Of a DNA stretch of 64,000 nt, positions 60,201 through 64,000 are shown in pieces. Each line of letters begins with the position of its first letter. The first letter of the stretch is position 1. Location: the NCBI RefSeq assembly GCF_030936135.1, contig NC_082610.1:19664428-19728427 (forward strand), in the 5' to 3' direction. The notes beneath the pieces are model-generated. The model was given only the letters and a program-made list of their open reading frames with translations, was not told the DNA's origin and searched no databases. Made by a program: the position numbers and the translations under genes. This DNA comes from Gavia stellata. Lineage: Eukaryota > Chordata > Aves > Gaviiformes > Gaviidae.

Positions 60201-63200
60201 TTTGAATTAGTTTTAATGGATTTAGATATAGTTACATTTCGCTGGATTCTACATTTTATAGTAATGAGGCACTAGACAGTTTGAGAAAACTCAATATAGC
60301 AGTGGAATATATTTTAGTATTGACAGTGTGAGTGACATTATGATTGCTATTGGGAATAATAATCTATAGTATTGGTCCTAGATTTTAGCATTTGGGGATT
60401 ATGAGCATATGGAGAGAAATCAATGAGACATGCATCCTTAGGGAGACCTTCATGTACCAAACCTGGGAAACTAATACGAACATTGCAAACTGGCATTGCT
60501 GAGCCCTCATTACCAGTGAATACACGATGAAAACATCATGGGGAGCATAGCGTCTCTGCAGTTAACACTGAAATTTTGAGTTATAAATGTGATGTGAGTG
60601 TCTCATCACCTTGATGGCTGCTTACTTACAAATTAAAAATCTAGTTTCTTCTGTATTGGGATTGCACTGTTTTTAACAATTTTTTTTTTCTTTTTTTTTT
60701 TTTTGACAGTAAGTCTTAGCTGGGTCCAGGCATTCTGAAGTGTTAATTTACCCTGGTTTTGTTTCTGTACTTGAGTTTGCATATTGAAGGCCTCCTGAAG
60801 AATTCTCTTTTTGCTGATGTATGCATCCTTGGAAAAATGAGTTAGAAGATGGGGGAGTGGGTAGAATAGTTAATGATGAATGCTAAATTGTTTGTCATTT
60901 ATAATTGCTCCTACGTTTGACCCTGGAAACCAATACTATAAGCATCTGTATGTGTAAAGTGGATATCGTGTTGCAAAGGTTTAAATCTTAAGTGTCTCTG
61001 TCTCCATAAGCCTTACTTGAAGATGCCAATTACAAGATTTTTAGAACTATGAGTTGATAAGGGCAGCAGACACAGTGCTTCCATTTAAAAGTATAGCCAA
61101 GTATAGCAGTATCTGTGTGATACTTTTTCTGATTTAGAAACAGTTATACTCAATATTTTAGCTGTTCTTTTCGTTCTTCCACGCAGATCTAATCATGAAA
61201 GAAAACTGGTCAGTCTGGTGATGGAAACTGTCACCCAAAATCAGCTTTGTCTTAAGAAAATCAATTAAAATTTAAGTCAGGAGAAACTAAGGTGCTTGAT
61301 AAGTGTAAAGTAAATTTAGTCTCTCCCCAGATAAAAAAAACAAAAGGCACTGTACCACTGGTGGTAATATGTCAAGCTTACAGAGAGCCCCACCAATAAA
61401 TTTCAATCAGACCTGAAAACCTCTCAAAAAATGAAGAGTTTTCTTCCTGCTCCTTACCCCTCCTGTCTTCCTTGAGAAAATCCATAAAGGGTATATTAAG
61501 CATAAGATATGCCTGGAACCCTATGGTTAACTGGCAGCATTTATTTAGCAACAGTATTAAGAATAATAGAAAATCTGTGGGTTTTTAAAGCAAAAATCTA
61601 ATACTGAATCCTGAGCTTGCCTAAAGTAAAACACTGATAATTTGCAAAGAAACCATTTGCCATTAGTCTTTTGTGAAATGGTCATTATCGAGCTGTATAA
61701 TAAAGGAGTGATGTCATGCATTGCTACGTATAGTAACATCTTCCAGGATAAGTAATATTTTGTTAGAATCTCTTTTATAGTACCGTGAGAAAGAGATGTA
61801 TAAATGGAGGTGTATTAGGAACATAAACTTAAAATCTTGAAGTGCATTAGTAGATAGATTTAAGCAGTAGGGAGTCTGTGGCAACAGGTGAAACAATTTG
61901 TTCTGAAGGACTCCTCAGTAATCTTGTACTTGAAAAGGAAAAGAAGTGGTCTTTTAGCTGCAGTAAGGAAAAATAAAATTTTTTTACTTTTCTATGGAGC
62001 ATGGCAAAAATTTTGTTTTCTAGAGCTGACATGGAGCCATTTGTTTCAAATGACATTAATGTACATATTTTGACATGCGCTACTTAAAATTACATTCTAA
62101 ATAATTTCTTTTCCATTCACTTTCTCCAAGTTCACTGCAGTTAGTTGCTAGAATTCTCTTCTTAGCAACGAACACAATTTAAGACCACCCTCTCTGCTCT
62201 TCTACATGTTGACAGCTTCTCATTTGAAATTGGAGAGTTGCTGTTCACACGCATCTGATGGGTCTGATGGGAAGTTAACTTTGGAGTTTTTACACTGTTA
62301 TTTCTGCACATTCTGTGTGCAGAAACACTGAAACAGGGTAGTGTAATTCACTCTGATACCTATAGAGGGTTTAAAATTTTATGAATGGGTTATTTCCAAA
62401 TTTATTACTTTTTTTTTTTTCCTACCTCCTTAGTGTCCTATATTCCAAAAATGTGCTCACAGACAACTAGATGAGTATTAGCTGTTCAGGTCATATTTTC
62501 TGCTTGACTGTTTATATTTCAACCACTGTTCTGAATCTTTCTTGGATTCTGACATTTATTTATCTGCTGTTTAAATGTTTCTGTTCCTCCTTGCATGAGT
62601 TTGGAAATCTCTGCAATTAAAATATTTTGGCAGCTTTAATTTCTTTGGTATCTGAATTTTAGTAACAGGGTTGTTTCTTGAGCTGAAAATTTTTAAAAAA
62701 CTGCTGATTTATACAATAAAACCTTTTTGTTCACAGGATAATAAATTTATTTTCAGAGCTTATTTTCACATTAAATTTTCAGCTTGAAATCTTTGCCTTG
62801 ATTGTTATTAGGAACGAGAAACACATTTTAACATTTATCTATTTTAGCATATTTTACACATAAAGCCGGCAGCTCAGATAATCCGCATCCATTGAATAAC
62901 TACTGGTTCATGAAAATGAGTCCTCAACCAGCACAAAATGAGACATAAAGGCAAGAAGAGTAATGGGAAAGAGAAGGCTTTTGAGATTAACCTTCCCTCA
63001 TTTATAGAAATGCATAATGTGAAAAATACTGGTATATTTATTTATTCAGTACTATTATGTCAGTTTTAAAGCTGACATTTTACTTTCCATGGTCTAATTG
63101 TATTCTCTGGTAGCCAGTAATAGATAAGTTGAACTAGCAGTATTTATAGAAATATGGAGAAAAAAAATCCTTGCAGAAATAAGTCTTGAGTCATATCTTA

Positions 63201-64000
63201 AAAAAAAAAAAGTAGGTTGACTGTTTCTGCGCAGGTGCTGGGCCTTGAAGAAAGAGATAAAAACCATAAAATTGTGGCATAAGTGATAGAATGATATACT
63301 TTTTTACGGCAAAATGCTCAAATTCTGAATTTAACTTCTTTATAAAAGCTGCTCATTTCAGTATGTGGAGCAATGATTCTCTTTATGTAATCTCTTTCAT
63401 AGGTGTTAAAGGTTGGACCATCTTGCCATTTAGTACGATTATCTTTTTAAGGATACATAATATCCTAATACTAAAACTATTGAGTTTTAGGTGTAATGTA
63501 CATTGTGGATGACCATGTTATAATGCTCTAGTGCCATGGCACAAAGTGTCTTCAGTTTCCCTAGTTCTCTTTCCTTTTTAGTGTTTTGCCATTTTAATCA
63601 TTGTGGTGTGCTGACCACTCTTCTGTAGCCATGTTTCCAAGTTTAATAGAATAATAAAGGAATTATTGATTAATGGAATCTTTATCTTGAATTATTGTTC
63701 CACTATTTTAACAAAAACGAACGGCTTCAAGTAGTTGGTTTGTCTTGAAGTAGCCATCTAATTTAAGGGATGCATTTGTGACCTTTGATCAGAACTTTTG
63801 AATCACATCGTCTGAAGCTACGCTTTCAACTAGATGACCTGCCTTGCCTTTTGCACCTCCATTGAACAGTTTCTATTTATGTTTAAACATAGCTTTTCTT
63901 GTTCTAAGGTGAACCCGTCCTTTAAACAACCTGACACAGGACTTTCCACCTTCAGAATGCTTTTTTGCTGGGACTGTCAGACCGAGGCCCACAGTCTTTC
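51271..64000 (+). other. CHID1: CHID1 intron 10 (at least 12.7 kb, runs off the window)
   Basis: I looked for the remaining C-terminal exons (motifs such as MVWD, FFEYKK, FYPTLKS and WELGQG) and saw none. The stretch is A+T-rich, with poly-A/T runs near 58640, 60680-60704, 62407 and 63201, and a TG/TA-rich microsatellite near 54256-54290. No repeat family or RNA gene was recognised. Confidence 0.7.

Noticed and set aside
60680..60720. Poly-T tract with GACAG as acceptor of the missing CHID1 exon 11
   Set aside because: In the phase left by exon 10 it reads Ser-Lys-Ser-stop and does not resemble the CHID1 C-terminus.
1..64000. A novel defence, mobile or biosynthetic system
   Set aside because: The window is an ordinary vertebrate locus made of one gene, introns and LINE remnants. 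Nothing supports a new multi-gene system.

Overview
The window looks like nuclear DNA from a bird. It is about 60% A+T with one sharp CpG island, the only coding content is split into short exons with GT-AG introns, and the mobile elements I recognise are all CR1-family LINE fragments, the dominant avian retroposon. I see no bacterial, viral or organellar genes. Almost every open frame longer than 60 codons is chance or shadows of real features.

One protein-coding gene explains the window: CHID1 (chitinase domain-containing protein 1, also called stabilin-1-interacting chitinase-like protein, SI-CLP) on the + strand. A CpG-island promoter with a presumed non-coding first exon lies at about 5205-5700. 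Nine coding exons follow: 8775-8941, 10351-10500, 11342-11474, 12472-12516, 13871-13977, 15465-15526, 24800-24892, 48599-48700 and 51115-51270. Every junction keeps the reading frame and gives 319 complete codons plus 2 nt from the ATG at 8831. The C-terminal part, about 75 residues by comparison with the roughly 393-residue human protein as I remember it, was not found before base 64000. It probably lies to the right, beyond an intron of at least 12.7 kb.

Layout: 1-5200 is upstream flank with an old CR1/L3-like fragment (about 661-1060); 5205-5700 is the CpG island, with YY1-like and ETS-like motifs and a G-quadruplex motif; 5800-5883 is a four-copy 21-bp minisatellite; 8.8-15.5 kb holds the first six coding exons; intron 7 is 9.3 kb; intron 8 is 23.7 kb and carries a degraded sense CR1 (about 33.5-33.9 kb) and a better preserved antisense CR1 (about 44.37-45.04 kb); 48.6-51.3 kb holds the last two visible exons; the rest is intron 10.

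I did not find a previously undescribed biological system. The most useful second looks are a possible divergent minus-strand transcript from the CpG island (YY1-like motif in minus orientation plus a full consensus splice donor), the GGGTTA-containing minisatellite beside the promoter, the loss of the GH18 catalytic residues, and a weak donor at the 11342-11474 exon that could allow intron retention.
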